Origin: Lineus longissimus
Taxonomy: Eukaryota; Nemertea; Pilidiophora; Heteronemertea; Lineidae
Assembly: GCF_910592395.1 (NCBI RefSeq)
Contig: NC_088320.1
Coordinates: forward strand, 8,930,001 to 8,994,000
DNA: 64,000 nucleotides
Reading direction: 5' to 3'
The notes below the pieces were generated by a model, which saw only the letters and a program-made list of their open reading frames with translations, ran no database searches and was not told the DNA's origin. The position numbers and the translations under genes are program-made. Of the stretch, positions 1 through 12,255 are shown in pieces (the first letter of the stretch is position 1; the number at the start of each line of letters is the position of its first letter).

Positions 1-182
1 CCAGTACCTTGTGGCCTGAAGCGCCGCAAGCGTCTCCGTTTTTGACTGCCTTCAAAGCCATTCTCATGTCGTCTTCATGTCTCACCCAATGTTGGAAAGT
101 TGCTACCCCGATAGCGAAAATTAACCCTCAAGGTGAGCCTGCCAATATTCGTCAAGGTACGAAATCTTTTTCTTGCAAAGAC

Positions 183-905
183 AGGGGTTGGGGGTATGTG
201 ACCGAACATCCCACCAAAGCGAACCATTTTCAGCAAAAGCGAGTCATTTTCTGTCGTCTGCTAACGGAAACAAAAGAAATGTGAAGTTTTATTCCTTTCG
301 AACAGCAAAGAGCTCATAGAGGAATGGAACCGCGCATCCCGGAATGGTACCAAACATCCAAGCAATGGCGGACGAAAACCATTTTGGTAAGGTTTTGATT
401 TGTTTGGTCCTTCATACTCGTGTTAGAGAATGTTATTCGCAAAACTGGCTCCATCAAGCAGAACATTTCGTATTGAGCAATATGATCATGCCAAATATGT
501 TACGTATACACATCTCAGAAATCGAAAATTTCAATAGTATTGTCGGCCTCAAAATTTATATCGAGGGTTTTTTGAGGCCGACGATGCTATTGAAACACCT
601 AATTTTTGGGATGTATGTACGTAACGTAATTGGCACTATCATATATTTTAATAAGAAATGCTCTGCTTGATCGAGCCAGTTTTGCAAATAACGTTCTCTA
701 AGACGAGAATGAAGGACAAATAGCAGCAAAAAATCTTATCAAAATAATTTTCGTCCGCCATTGCTTGGATGTTTTGTCCCATTCCGGGATGTGCGGTCCC
801 GTTCCTGAGCTACTTGCAGTTCGAAGGGGATAAAGCTTAACATTTCTTTTGCTTCCGTTAGCAGACGTCAGAAAATGCCTCACTTTGGTGGGATGTTCGA
901 TTTTT
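183..905. repeat. Foldback (snapback) element with ~250-300 bp inverted arms
   Basis: The left arm (about 183-490) and right arm (about 655-905) are reverse complements over most of their length. Examples are CCAAGCAATGGCGGACGAAA on the left against TTTCGTCCGCCATTGCTTGG on the right, and CATCCCACC against GGTGGGATG at the ends. The spacer is about 165 bp. The right arm ends against a T9G12 run. A third, single arm with the same marker sequences is at about 51720-51990. No transposase is seen. Confidence 0.8.
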
Positions 906-906
906 T

Positions 907-1145
907 TTTGGGGGGGGGGGGCCTTATGGTTCAGCGTCTCCAAGGAATTCTATTTTTAGAGTCCAATGGGGGCCTTCCCCCAATGTACTTGCCAAAACTT
1001 GTCACTTTCAGAGAACGGGAGAGGGGGTTTGGGGGACTCATCCCCCAATGTACTGGCTAAATATGTCAGAAGGACGGGGGTTTGGGGGCTCCCCCATGTC
1101 AAACAGTTGTGTGAGTTCACTAGAGCTTGCTCTTTACATATTAAT
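907..1145. repeat. G-run snapback repeat, copy 1
   Basis: A chain of modules of the form GGGGG-spacer-CCCCCAAACCCCC, spaced about 60 bp, each able to fold on itself. The segment beginning TAATATGTAAAGAGC reads in reverse orientation here (ending near 1140) and forward at 40868-41095. It starts next to a T9G12 homopolymer. Confidence 0.75.
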
Positions 1146-1478
1146 TTGCATTATGGTGGCACCTATATTATAGGCAACCATTTCAAGGGGTAAGACCTGG
1201 ACCACTGCAAGGGTCAGGGTTTTCGCCCACCATCATATTGTCCCAAGTTGGCCCTGAATGGTAAATGCATAAAAAGTTGGTTCGAAAGGGGTTTTGCTGG
1301 CAAAAATACTATGTGGAAGACACTAGAGGAACATCAGCCGACGACCAAGGAACTAGAGGAATGTAGAACCCTCCCGACGGCGAACACTGATTATTCTATA
1401 GGAAAAAGCAGAAGATCTGCAAGGCCCACATGCCGATCCACTGTCGTTCTGCGTATATCCATCCCTCACCGCCGCTAG

Positions 1479-1501
1479 CCCCCCCCCCCCCCCCCCCCCC
1501 C
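1479..1501 (+). repeat. Poly-C tract (23 C)
   Basis: Longest of at least ten C or G homopolymers of 10 or more bases in the window. Confidence 0.95.
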
Positions 1502-1633
1502 GATCGACCGTCATGCATGGTAGTCTCCATGCATTCCCTTCCTTTCCCACACGTCCATGTCGCGACAACACTAACATTACACTCGTGGTTGTCGCACGAG
1601 ACACGCACTGAAAACCGTCGTATAGTGAAAGAA

Positions 1634-4600
1634 CGGCTGTTATAAAACGCGGATTCCGCGGAAATCCGCGGAAAAATCTAACTTGGCTACAGGGTGGCTA
1701 GCTGAACCGCAGGTGAGAGTTTTTCATATTAGTAGTGTGCATTGTTGTGGGCATGAAGTACTCCTGATGACAAGGTCTTTGGGAATCCCCGTTATATGGT
1801 GCGCTGTATGCGCCGTAAATCACAAGCACCTTGTAGTTTGAAATAAACTTATACTCCAGACGGGCCGCGAAGTAAGTTTTTGTGATTGCTTAAAATAGAC
1901 TCCGATGTGCAGTCGCATATGGTTGGTTCAGTCAGTTGGCCGCGGCCCCATTTCCGCGTAATTCTCTCTGCGCTATGACGTCACTGCATATCATTACGAG
2001 CTCATTATCGCGTACATTTAGGCGTGAAAAATATGAAGTCGGAAATCGATCCTAAACTTGCCAAAATCTTTCTGAATGACATCTAAACGGAACATATTAT
2101 TCTAGATGAAACATTAATTAGTAGTTTCATTAAGAAAAAAGTGTAAAAAGTCCTTAGGTTTGCTGTTTACGTGACTTTGAACAGCGGTCGTCGCCCGAAA
2201 ATTTGCAATTTGTTCACGTAATTTTGTTGAATAAATGCACCTAACTCATCAAAAACATCGCGCGTGCTCAGAAGTAATGACTGATATTTATTGTTATATG
2301 TATCTTTGACTGAATAACACGATAGTAAAAATGATTATTTCTGCCGCACGGCTAGAAAATACGTTTAAGTTGCCTCTGATTTTTGTCAGAAAATGTTGCA
2401 GCCGGATTTAGGTTCCGACCACACCCGAAGTTGAGCCGAAGAGGCCCGAACACTAGGATCGCCACCATCGCTACAAAACGTGTTCTAGAATACTGATTAT
2501 GAAAACTTGTCCAATAGCCCATCCTGCCGTCCCATCCCTCCTTTCATGAGACCACCATTGCCCAAATTTAATGACAAAATGATGCAAAGAAGAAACTTAA
2601 CATTAAAGATAACTAATCCTCTCTTCTGCACCTTGAAACTCTTTAACAGTGAAACGCTAACATTGAAACAAGAACACCAATAACAAACAGACAGTCAATT
2701 GTTGAAGGGTGTAAAACACAATGCCAAATTCAAATTCTTGCAAGTGGTGCTGTTGAACTTTTCAAGTGGAAGGAATCAAACTTATTTTCATTCGTGACGT
2801 TATTTGCTAATGATTGTTTACACCATTCAACAGCTTGACATGTTCATCAAACCCGATTGACTGGAGAAGTGAAAGTATTAGCTGAAAGATAAAGCAGATT
2901 TTTCCTGAATGACAACAGCCTGGATGTACAATTACAACAGTCAAATTGATGACAAACTTCAAGTTAAACCAATCACAATCTTGCAGGAAGATGTCCTGTA
3001 ATAGGTTAAGTTTACACCTTTAACACTGGCATTGGTCATGCTGCTCAAATTACATACTTTATCAGCTTTTTGGTATTATCTTTTACTGATACAGGAACTC
3101 TAAAAATGAGATGATGGCAAGTTCTGTGCGCGATGTCTGGCACAAAATAACTCTTGTGGGGGTACTGATGAGGCTATTCCCGGCTTTATAAGCATCATTG
3201 ATGGCTTGGAAGCCCGTTCAGACCCAGGCCAGGGTCAGGGAAAATAAACTATCCATCCAAAGGTCGTCCAAAATTACCAGACAATACCTATTATTGAGCC
3301 ATGTCACCTAGTAGGCCCTGGTGTTTTGGACCGTGAAGATCCACATTGTAATGTGTATATGATTTCTTTTCCTGAACTATGGCAGCCTTTTACAGGCAAA
3401 TCTGGCAAAAAAGTGCCTAAACATAGGCAACTAAAATTACCAAACAAACAAAAGATATATCATTATGAGAAAGTTTATTTTCACAGAGGATATACAGAGA
3501 AATTTCTGAAGAATCAGCCGGATTGCCCAACAGTAGTAGTAGACATCTCAGTCACCTGGATCTTTTCGGAAGTGAAGCATCATGGCTCATGCTTTACTGT
3601 TTGAGCACATCCACACAAATCGATAGTATTCCTGGTCAATATCAATGACAATATGGTGGAACACATGACATACCTCCAGTCTCATAACATAACAATAACA
3701 TAACACTCACTCAGTCACTGTCGCTCTGACATTTCTGACGACTATTCTACCAGTAGCTTTATCAAAAGGCTCAAAATCATCTGGTCATTTGGCCACAAGT
3801 TGTAGAAATTATTGTCAGACTAAGCATATTCATCAACAGAACTCAAACAGGCTACCATCATGCCATTCTCACTTTTAACCACAATTTTTTTGAGACACGC
3901 TGTGCATTAAAATATTTTTACAATATCGCGTCGTGCACGCAATTGCCGCGAAAAACGGCTTGATTAACATCACGTGATCCAAAACGTCATAAATATTAAT
4001 GAGATTTCTTCGAAAAATCACCAAATTAAGTGCCAAAAAAGAAATATTTAGGAAACCGGGTGCTCAAATGTTTTAAAAGATATGAATTCATTTAGGATTG
4101 GTCAACCACTTCGCAAAAAATCAATTTACCAAATATCGCCGCAAAGCTGGAAAATATCTTTGAGTGAGGTATGTTCAGCGAAGATTGCGAAAATATCATA
4201 TTTCGAAAAATTGATCAAACTCGGTTGATTTTGCTTGGAATTTGATGAAATAAACACCAATTTTTTCTTTCAATAACTAACAATTTCGCCATCTTTGATC
4301 AATCGCTCTCCCCGAACAGTCGTGCATGCTACAGAGGTTTTAGTCTCTGCCACAAATATGGCGCGAATTAGTATCAAATTTTTACCGATAGGTGACAGTA
4401 GCAGCGCAACGCAGAGAGAAACGCTCTTTTGGCGCTGCGAACGGGGGCACGGCCAACTGACTGGGTTAGGTTCGAGCTGCAAGGTGATTGTCCTAGAACA
4501 TTTTCGTAGACCAGAATTCAGTTCGTCATCGACTTATATTTGAAGGAGGCATATACCGTAACGTACATCAATCCGGGCATCAATCACACTTGAAAGCAGC

Positions 4601-4919
4601 CTCGTAATGTGTTCCGTTAGGGAAGGAACCACGGTGGTGTCGAAGATAACATGCATGCAAAGTTTATCAACACCAAGAAAAAAAGAGGGAAGAGTCGATC
4701 GGAATGGCATGAATGGCGCTCCAGAGGATTAAAATCTGACCGATGAAATGTGCAGATAACTGGTAGTTCTTGCCTCCGATTTATGATTTATGTTGTTATT
4801 TGTATAATATAATTATCATTAAATATCATGCGCGTATTTACTGGTGGCTTTGTGATTTTTCCGAGGATTTCCGCGGAATCCGCGAGGATTTCCGCGGAAT
4901 CCGCGTTTTATAACAGCCG
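1634..4919. mobile_element. 3.3 kb DNA transposon with TIRs and 9-bp target duplication (MULE-like by TSD)
   Basis: Left end 1634-1678 begins CGGCTGTTATAAAACGCGG and the right end up to 4919 is its reverse complement. The right TIR holds an extra copy of the GGATTTCCGCGGAATCC unit. Flanks are GTGAAAGAA (1625-1633) and GCGAAAGAA (4920-4928), a 9-bp target duplication with one mismatch. A 693-bp relative at 37997-38689 carries both ends of this element joined directly, so this is the longer form. The interior (about 1930-4460) has only short ORFs, and I could not recognise a transposase. A 92-codon frame at 3326-3604 has no family I know. Assignment to the Mutator-like group rests only on the 9-bp duplication; Merlin, with 8-9 bp, is an alternative. 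Confidence 0.8.
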
Positions 4920-4928
4920 GCGAAAGAA

Positions 4929-6005
4929 CAGGTGTTCAATGAGAAACGGTTCCAGAGATGCTGATATGACACAAATGCACTGTGCGTGTGGTGTAGAAGA
5001 AAAAATATTAACCTTATCATAAAGCGAGGTTGACAATATCAATTCAGGCTGTCTTTTAATTACTTTGTGTCGAGCAGTTTCATTGGCCACCCATTTATGA
5101 GTGTGCGTCTGGCAGATTTCCCGCACTATTGGTTCGGCGGTGAAAGGAGGAGGCTTTAGGACTGACATTCCCTGCCGGTTAGTCGGCATGCAAGGCCCGT
5201 GGTCCCATAGAACATCCATTACTCCATAATGTGTCTCCGGGTCTCAACTCGGCCGATGTGGAATTGGTTAAAAAAAGCTTATCTAAATATTCTAATAAAA
5301 TTTTTTGGCGAATCTCCTCCCCGCTCTTTCGCTACGGTCACCTGACAAACGGTATCTGTGATATAGGGGAAACACTGACAGATGATACACCGGTCTTCGC
5401 ACCGATTATGTGGAGATGAGTCACTTTCAAATGTCTTTTAGATATTGTTACTGAAGTTTCAAAAATAAAAACACATGCGTCTAGGGACCCCCCCCCCCCC
5501 TGAAATTGAAGTTTGATTAAAATCATTTTGAATATTTATATCGTTCTTTCTCTCTGATCAGCTGGATATTTTATGACAATATCATAATAATTATAATAAT
5601 TTTATTGCTCTTAATGTATACAGAGATACTTTAGCAAAATAAGAACAAATACGAATTACAATACAAACATAGATAAATAATACTTTTGATTCATTTGCGT
5701 TTTCCCCGGCCATTGTCAGTCAGAAAAGCGTCATCCGAATCGGATTCATTGATCCGAGATCTTCTCCTTTGAGCCAATCCTTTTCGTTATTTTTTTGTAT
5801 GTTAATTCATTTTATCGTTCATACTAGTATGATGCTGCTGGTAATTGTTTCCATCAGATACATACGCGTTAGAAATAGTGGGGCTTCACAGAAAAGCTGC
5901 GCGCTTATAAATATCGCCCTGTAAAATGTATAAGCAGGCTTTTAACCAACTGGTTAGTTCACTTTGTGTGGATAAATGTACACCAACATGGCAGATAGCT
6001 TAAAG
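4929..6005. other. No gene recognised
   Basis: AT-rich sequence with a poly-C tract at 5488-5500. Short ORFs here show no recognisable domain. Confidence 0.5.
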
Positions 6006-6006
6006 C

Positions 6007-6606
6007 TGACGGGTCAACAATACATTCCCGAGTAAGGCCGAAGCCGAGCTCTCGGGAATGTTCGTGATGTGCATTTGGATCTTCTACTGGATATACCCTG
6101 TACCTCCAGTGCACGAATCGAAAGCGCAGCATTCTCTGCAGACACCGTAGGGCGCACATCGAGTGAGAGCGTCCAGAGTTCGCAGTGTATGAAATATTCG
6201 GAAGAAAAAGTCTGAACTCGATTCTCTCACACTGTTTCGGTCAGGCTTTCATTTAAAACATGGCAATGCAAAGATAAATTGACAGTCACCACCAACACAT
6301 CACTTCAATTTCTTTGGTAAATCCTCAAGTGGGTTTCGCAATACATTCTAACGTTTTTAATTCGGCAATTTTGTGGCCGTAACTTATTTATTCAAATTTT
6401 ATATTTCAATGTCAATATCAGTGAAATCTCAAATTCGAGATCTCAAATTAAATGCATTATGAAAACTTTAAGAATTGTGAGACCAACCTGATGAGACACT
6501 GAAGAAATGAGAGTGATACGCTGGCGTTAATTAGTTTTAAAGATACAAATAATTTGGTCGATTTATCACACGATCATTCCCGAGAGCTCGGCTTCGGCTT
6601 TACTCC
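6007..6606. repeat. MITE-like element, copy 1 (right end truncated)
   Basis: Begins TGACGGGTCAA then ACATTCCCGAGTAAGGCCGA, and ends with the complementary CCCGAGAGCTCGGCTTCGGC. The interior is about 70-80% alike, by eye, to the copy at 10921-11553 (shared AAAACATGG.AATGCAAAGA). The terminal TGACGGGTCAA is missing at the right end. Confidence 0.75.
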
Positions 6607-6780
6607 ATCCATGCCTTTACTCCATCCATGCATAACAGGCATAACCCACTGGCATAACTAGTGGCTTTCAATATACTCCGCCTGTTGATATTTCAGACCC
6701 CTTGTGAAATACCCTTCTGACGGATTATGGCGGTAGAAAAAAAGCGCCCAATCAGAGCGCAGCAATCAAACCCTGCATGA

Positions 6781-6947
6781 ACCTCGGTTTTTAGTCTCAT
6801 TCGAAGGACTGTGAAGAGCCAGGAATTTCAGTTTCTTGAAAGCCACGTCGGTTCATCCAGAAATGCAATCTTGGTTCCTCTCCGGGATCGAACCCAGGCC
6901 CTATTGCGTGGTAGCCATGCAGTGTAACCACTAGGCCATGAAGCCCC
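6781..6947 (-). repeat. tRNA-derived SINE
   Basis: Read on the minus strand, it opens with a tRNA-like head with an A-box-like TGGCCTAGTGG and a B-box GGGTTCGATCCCGG about 40 bases later. A non-tRNA body with GGATGAACCGACGTGGC follows and it ends near ...GACTAAAAACCGAGG. The T and acceptor stems do not pair properly, so this is not a working tRNA. Confidence 0.65.
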
Positions 6948-7696
6948 ATAATGCCGTTATACCAAGTATGCTTCCCCGCTGCTTCTGGAATTATACAACA
7001 CATGTATGGGTGTGTGAAGAAGTTTGAACAGCCGATCTTCCCAATAGACTCTATTGCTTTTTCTTTTTTTGTGGGGTTTGTATATGACGAATGAGTAAAA
7101 AAGCCTGATCTCGGGAATGTTTTTTGACCGGTCAGATTTTAACATGCACACCAAAATTTAAGTGTTAGACTGACACGATAATGTCAGCTCAAGCTAAATA
7201 GAGTCATTTTTTGAGAATTTTTTTTTCTCGTGCAGATTTTCTTTTTAACAAATGTTGATAAATTTTGTAAAATTGTAATTGAATGAAATGAAAAAGCACT
7301 GCAGTTTGGATATTTCTCACCTCTTCTTATGTTTATATTTGCACATTGTGCAGAAATGATCTTAGGCCGATATGGTGAATACTGTTGACAGGACATCGAT
7401 TTCAAAAAGGAAAATAAAATAGTGTGGCGTCCAAACCCAAAGTGACATCAAACACTACTTAATAGGAAGAGCAATATTGTTATCTTCAAAATTTAATAAA
7501 AACATCAAATCCATATTATCTGTCCATGTTGCCCATTCGTATATTGTAATATTGGCCTACACTGCTCGTAAAGGAGGCACCGCCATTCTGCTAAAAGATA
7601 TAATAACTGCAGCCACTGTAATCGGCGTAATAAACCATATCTAAATTGGTTTCATGTGATCTTCTGCGTTGACTACCTGCCTGGCATTTCATTTTA

Positions 7697-7950
7697 CATG
7701 TCGTTAGCCTCATAGCATAACTCATATTCATTTTGAAGGTTTTGAGAAAAATTAAAGACCCATTTTTTTAGACAACACTTTTGAATTTTTATTCGAACTT
7801 TAACAAAAACTTATAACAGATGTCTCAACATTTTTAAAACCATTAAATAAGTAAACAATGCTTGAAGAACACAGAAAAGTGACATAGACATATGACATTT
7901 GGCCAAATATGACTTAGGCAATTATGCTATGAGGCTAACGATGTGATGTT
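7697..7950. repeat. Short TIR element (MITE), ~250 bp
   Basis: CGTTAGCCTCATAGCATAA near 7700 is matched by its reverse complement near 7925-7945. No ORF. The exact ends and the target duplication are not resolved. Confidence 0.6.
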
Positions 7951-8689
7951 CAAACCGGTGTTTTTTTCCAAACGGTATGATTCATGACCCTCAAATTGTC
8001 ACTGAATATGGCAAATTAAAAATGTGACTGGAATTTTTTTAAATTATTGCACAGCCATCAAAGTTTTAGTGCAAGTCCAACCCCCCGCTTTCCGAAAAAA
8101 TGTGGGGAAATATTTTATCACATGCCAAGACGTCATCGAGGTTTTGCGAAAACCTCTCTCAAAATCAAATCTGATATAAATTGTGGCAGAAAATCATACC
8201 AACCCCTATCTTTTGATAATCTTTCGGTTGTACACCGTTAAAACCGATTTCAGACTCGCCTCAACTTTATTCGAGTGTTTCTGTGCTTTGTCAAGCATGC
8301 CACCAAGCCGTGTGATATTTTCCCGGATCACATGGACGGATCACACGGGTGAACTATGTGACGCGGTGGACAGTCTCTGTGACTCGGTGGACAGTCTCTG
8401 TGATGACACGCGTCATTGCTGAGGTCTTGAGAACCGAGGTCGGGGGTACGTCATTGTCGCCGTTGAATTTTCGTCATGTCCGTTAATGCTATGTCCGCAT
8501 CGCTCTCTGGAGACGAACTATTGGTCGGATTTCTTTGCTTTGGTTTTGGATTAAAATATTTCAGTAACCTTGGCCATCACATGATTAGTTTGTATGAATT
8601 TGCCAACCTTAAAAAGTGCATTGGATTAAAACATTTTCCGCTCTGTACCCCTTATTTCCTGACTAATTTTGGTCAAATTGAAATTCTAA

Positions 8690-8900
8690 GGTGTAGAAAC
8701 TGTTTCTTGTTGCATTCAGGCACAACCACACCTTGCATTTGGTACAGGTGTCATGTGTCTTGGCATCAGTGCAATGCTTGCAACGTTGTCTCTCGTCTGA
8801 CCAGATTGGCAAGTGATCAACCCCCTCATTCCTTCCTCACGTCAGGCTCATTTGGCCTCCGTATAACCCTCCTCTTCTTAGCAGGAGCGAGGGGAAGGAG
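8690..8900 (-). pseudogene. piggyBac-type transposase relic, C-terminal Cys-rich domain
   Basis: On the minus strand about 8815-8687 reads DHLPIWSDERQRCKHC, then a T-H-D-T-C-x2-C-x4-L-C stretch. This is the C-x2-C...C-x2-C-x4-C zinc-binding tail typical of piggyBac/PGBD transposases, with the usual H-x-P ahead of R-x-R-C-x2-C. The residues upstream (a basic KKRRVIRRPNEPD run) lie in another frame and are followed by stops, so the copy is broken. The CF..YH end of the motif is lost. A larger plus-strand open frame over the same bases (8476-9021) is its antisense shadow. No TTAA-flanked TIR was found. Confidence 0.7.
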
Positions 8901-10179
8901 GAAAGTGGTGGTCGGCGACGACTTTTCTAGCCAGCCTTTTTGGTTAAAAGGCAATATTTGTCATTTTTGGCCAAAAATCTCTAATGACCTGAATGCGTCA
9001 AAGACGCAAGTTTTGAGCTAACGATGTCAAAACACGCCGATGTCGAAAGCCAACAGTGGGGGAATTCCAACGTAATGACGTAACAAAAGACAGCGATAAA
9101 TATGACGTGGAGTTGTGAAGGGGCTTTCTCCGGGTTTGCACTATTAAGTGCAATCTAGTTACGATTATTGCATCGCAGATTGCATCCTAGCTCGTGCGGT
9201 TATTATTTCAAACTTTCCTGCATATCTTTCGTTTAAAACATTAGTTTTTAATTTGATTTTAACTGTCGGGGACATTCATTTTAATTTCATGACTTTATTT
9301 TTGTACGCAGCTACATATAAATGCTATATAAAGCTATATGCACGCCGCTATATTAGTTGCCATGTACTTTGTTCATGTTGTCAGTAAATAAAATGTTCCT
9401 GGTGCAGAAGAAATCGATTTCGGACATGAACTGTCACCATGTCTTACAACCCGACAGCAATGAATCACGGGAGCAGAAGCATAATGGCACGGCAATGAGT
9501 TCCGATTCTCGGAATGACTTCCGCTTCATGTTGTGTGTCGCCTTTACTTTGCATAATGTATATGTTGGAAGTAGGTAATAATACACAGAGAAATGAGACG
9601 GTTTTTTTCTGGTAGTTCGTTAGAATATGATGCAGCAGATACAATGAGCTATCATAGTAGCAATGGGATCCTGTTGAGTTACATGTTTTATGATTTATTT
9701 AGTGTGGGGAGGAATGACTTTATGGCGACATCTACTACTATCGCAATTCAACACAAAAAAATAAGCGACGTAATATTCTGATCATTTGCAGGAGTCATAC
9801 TTCGTCGAGAGCAGGATGTATAGTTGGTGGCGATAAAGTAAGGCGAGAACGGAATCAAACGTTTGCATATGTTTACATTAATTGAATAAAACAGGGAAAT
9901 AGTGGAATCGATCGTTTTGAATTATTTTCCATTAGTTTCTTCATATCAGTTATCGGGATCAGTTTTTTTGGACTGAAGCTCCTGCCGGTTAAGGTGTATA
10001 ATACTTATAATCTATCGTTCGGGAATGACATTTATTTGCTTGGCTGCATCCTGTTGTCAATTATCCTGTAAATACTTGGCCTAGTTTCTGGATGACTGAT
10101 TTATGCGACAACTACGGTGTGCTCGACTTGTTTCACGACCTCCATCTAAGACTAATTATTTATTAGGACGATAGTCACC

Positions 10180-10258
10180 ATGAATGGCTTTGTCTACTGT
10201 AGTAACTGGGTTGATGTGGTGATTCTGCTTAGTTGTGGGGGCTTTGTGGTTTTCATCG
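10180..10258 (+). CDS. Candidate signal-peptide exon of the RFamide/RYamide precursor (tentative)
   Basis: A peptide precursor needs an N-terminal secretion signal, and the first secure exon at 13994 begins in phase 1 without one. Upstream on the same strand an ATG in a good initiation context (CACCATGA) opens a reading frame starting MNGFVYCSNW and followed by a hydrophobic run (VVILL..GGFVVFI). A GT at 10259 would end this exon in phase 1, and its final G plus the AA at 13994 gives a Glu codon, so the splice keeps frame. Against it: the donor GTATTT is weak, an Asp sits at the start of the hydrophobic stretch, and there is no clear small-x-small cleavage site. The intervening intron would be 3.7 kb and contain a MITE and a Penelope relic. 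It is equally possible that the true first exon lies elsewhere. Confidence 0.25.
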
Positions 10259-10514
10259 GTATTTCATCTGTATTTTTAAAAGGACAAATGCACACTTGTT
10301 TTGTACAAAGACATTGCCCTTATGAATATGTAAGCCAATCATTAATAAGGCAGTTGACCGTTTTCGACAAATTGTGTGTTTTGATTAATAACGTGAAACG
10401 ACCGTATCGTATTCATAAATTTGCCTGTTATCGGGGTAAAGGACCCTTGGTATTATTAAGGGCAATATATATTATCCAGCTGTCCGCTGCCCAGTCACCT
10501 CCTGTTCTACATTA

Positions 10515-10710
10515 ATGGTTTCCATCAACAAATTGCACAAAAAAAGGATTTTTTTTTAAATGACTGAATTATCACACTTTTCCGATGTTGACTCCGATTT
10601 GATCGGAGTTAGCTCTCCATGCGTCGATCCTTTCCATGTGGACAATGCACTAGTAAGGCGTTTCCTGGAACCATGGATCTACCCTGTGACGACTTGGGGC
10701 AGATATAGAT
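10515..10710 (+). repeat. Dispersed repeat, copy 1
   Basis: About 190 bp, present in reverse orientation at 56945-57115 and as a 50-bp fragment at 39008-39057. Shared markers are CTAACTCGG/CCGAGTTAG-type blocks, ATGCGTCGATCC and GAACCATGGATCTACC. Confidence 0.75.
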
Positions 10711-10920
10711 TTTTCCGATGTCACGCTGATGGCGCTCGATCATATCCCGCTACTGCGACGATAATGCAAAGGACCTTTTGTGTTTATACACGCTATAGCC
10801 GAATTAACACTCCGAATGCGACCATCTGCGTTATTTTCTATTGCTGATTTTCGCGCCAGTGGTGCGGAAAATAACAGCACAAAGGGGCATGCCAATGGTC
10901 GCTCGTTGGAGTATCAAAGC

Positions 10921-11553
10921 TGACGGTTCAAATGTACATTCCCTAGTAAGGCCGAAGTCGAGCTCTGTGGGTGCACGTCGAGTGAAAGCGTCCTGAGATC
11001 AGTGTACTAAATACTCGGAAAAAAGGTCTGAACTCGATTCAATCACTGGCCTCCGTATTGTATCGGATAGGCTTTCATTTAAAACATGGTAATGCAAAGA
11101 TAAATTGAACAAACTAAGTTTATCTTTAAAAACAACCAAGGCCAACATATCACTCTAATTTCTTCGATTTATTATCAAGTTGGTTTCGAAATATATTCTA
11201 AAATGTTTGGTTTGCAAATGTTGATGCTTTAATCAATTTATTCAAACTGATATTTCAATATAAATCTCAAGAGGTATTTTGACCAACCTGATAATAACCT
11301 GAAGCAATTGGAGTGATATGCTGGCGTTTGTTGTTTTCATAGATAGTTCGGTCAATTCATCTTTGTATTACCTGGTTTAAATGAAAGCCTAACGATACAG
11401 TGAGGAGGCAAGTGGTTTAATCGCGGTCAGACTTTTTAGTCCGAGTATTTGATATACTGATCCATGGACGCAGTAGAAGATCTCAATTCACATCACGAAT
11501 ATTTCCGAGAGCTCGGGCTCGGCCTTATTCGGGAAAGTGTACTTGACCCGTCA
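10921..11553. repeat. MITE-like element, copy 2 (both ends present)
   Basis: Starts TGACGGTTCAA and ends TTGACCCGTCA, the reverse complement with one change. The interior matches 6007-6606. Length 633 bp, with no coding capacity recognised. Confidence 0.75.
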
Positions 11554-12255
11554 TCATTAACTCGGTATAACGCAACACATATATCAGGTGAAATCTTAAA
11601 ACGTTGAAAGAAAACGGTTCCTTCTTCTGCTGGCTAACAATCAAATCATGATCAGTGTATGTTGTAATGACGGCATGAAGTCAACACTTGGCAACTGAAT
11701 CACTTGGTCACGAAATAGAACGGAAAATGCAATCACGTGCGGCTTTGTATTATTCATTGGTGAAGCAAAGAACGGACCGGACTTCTTGACGTTAGCAAGC
11801 GACTTGAAAGTGATTGACGACGCGTATATGTGACCACATCTTGTTTGATCTGCACATCTGCTGAACGCAAATCATGAAAGTCTGGACAGGCGTTTTCCCT
11901 TCCATTCGACTGATAACGTCTTTCGAAAGACAAAACAATTGTAACTGAAAGTCGGTGCGGTAAAAACTGTGGCTGGATATGGCGTACAGTTTAGTTCTGA
12001 CTCCCGACAAACACACAACTCTTCATTTAGGCTACTTATGAGGCAATCATACTGACATGTAAACGTGGCACACATCTTAGAAGACAAGATGCTGCCTGCA
12101 GTTCATAAACGTTCCAGAGGTTTTTTAACCACTTGTGCCAGAGTTGATTGCCAATACATCAACATGAAAACAAAGTTTTTTGAGTTGGAAATGTCTGCTA
12201 AAAACAAAGACATTTTAATATACTGAGTTCTTTATGGATATGCACCTCTGATAAT

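Noticed and set aside
1760-1800. Hammerhead ribozyme core (CTGATGA then GGAA after a 4-bp stem)
   Set aside because: The second core segment is GGAA, not GAAA, and I could not form stems I and III. The sequence is part of the 9-bp-TSD transposon's end.
6870-6947. tRNA gene on the minus strand
   Set aside because: Same reasoning: tRNA-like head fused to a non-tRNA body, a SINE.
8476-9021. 181-codon plus-strand ORF, one of the longest in the window
   Set aside because: Its complementary strand encodes the conserved piggyBac Cys-rich tail, so the plus frame is an antisense shadow.
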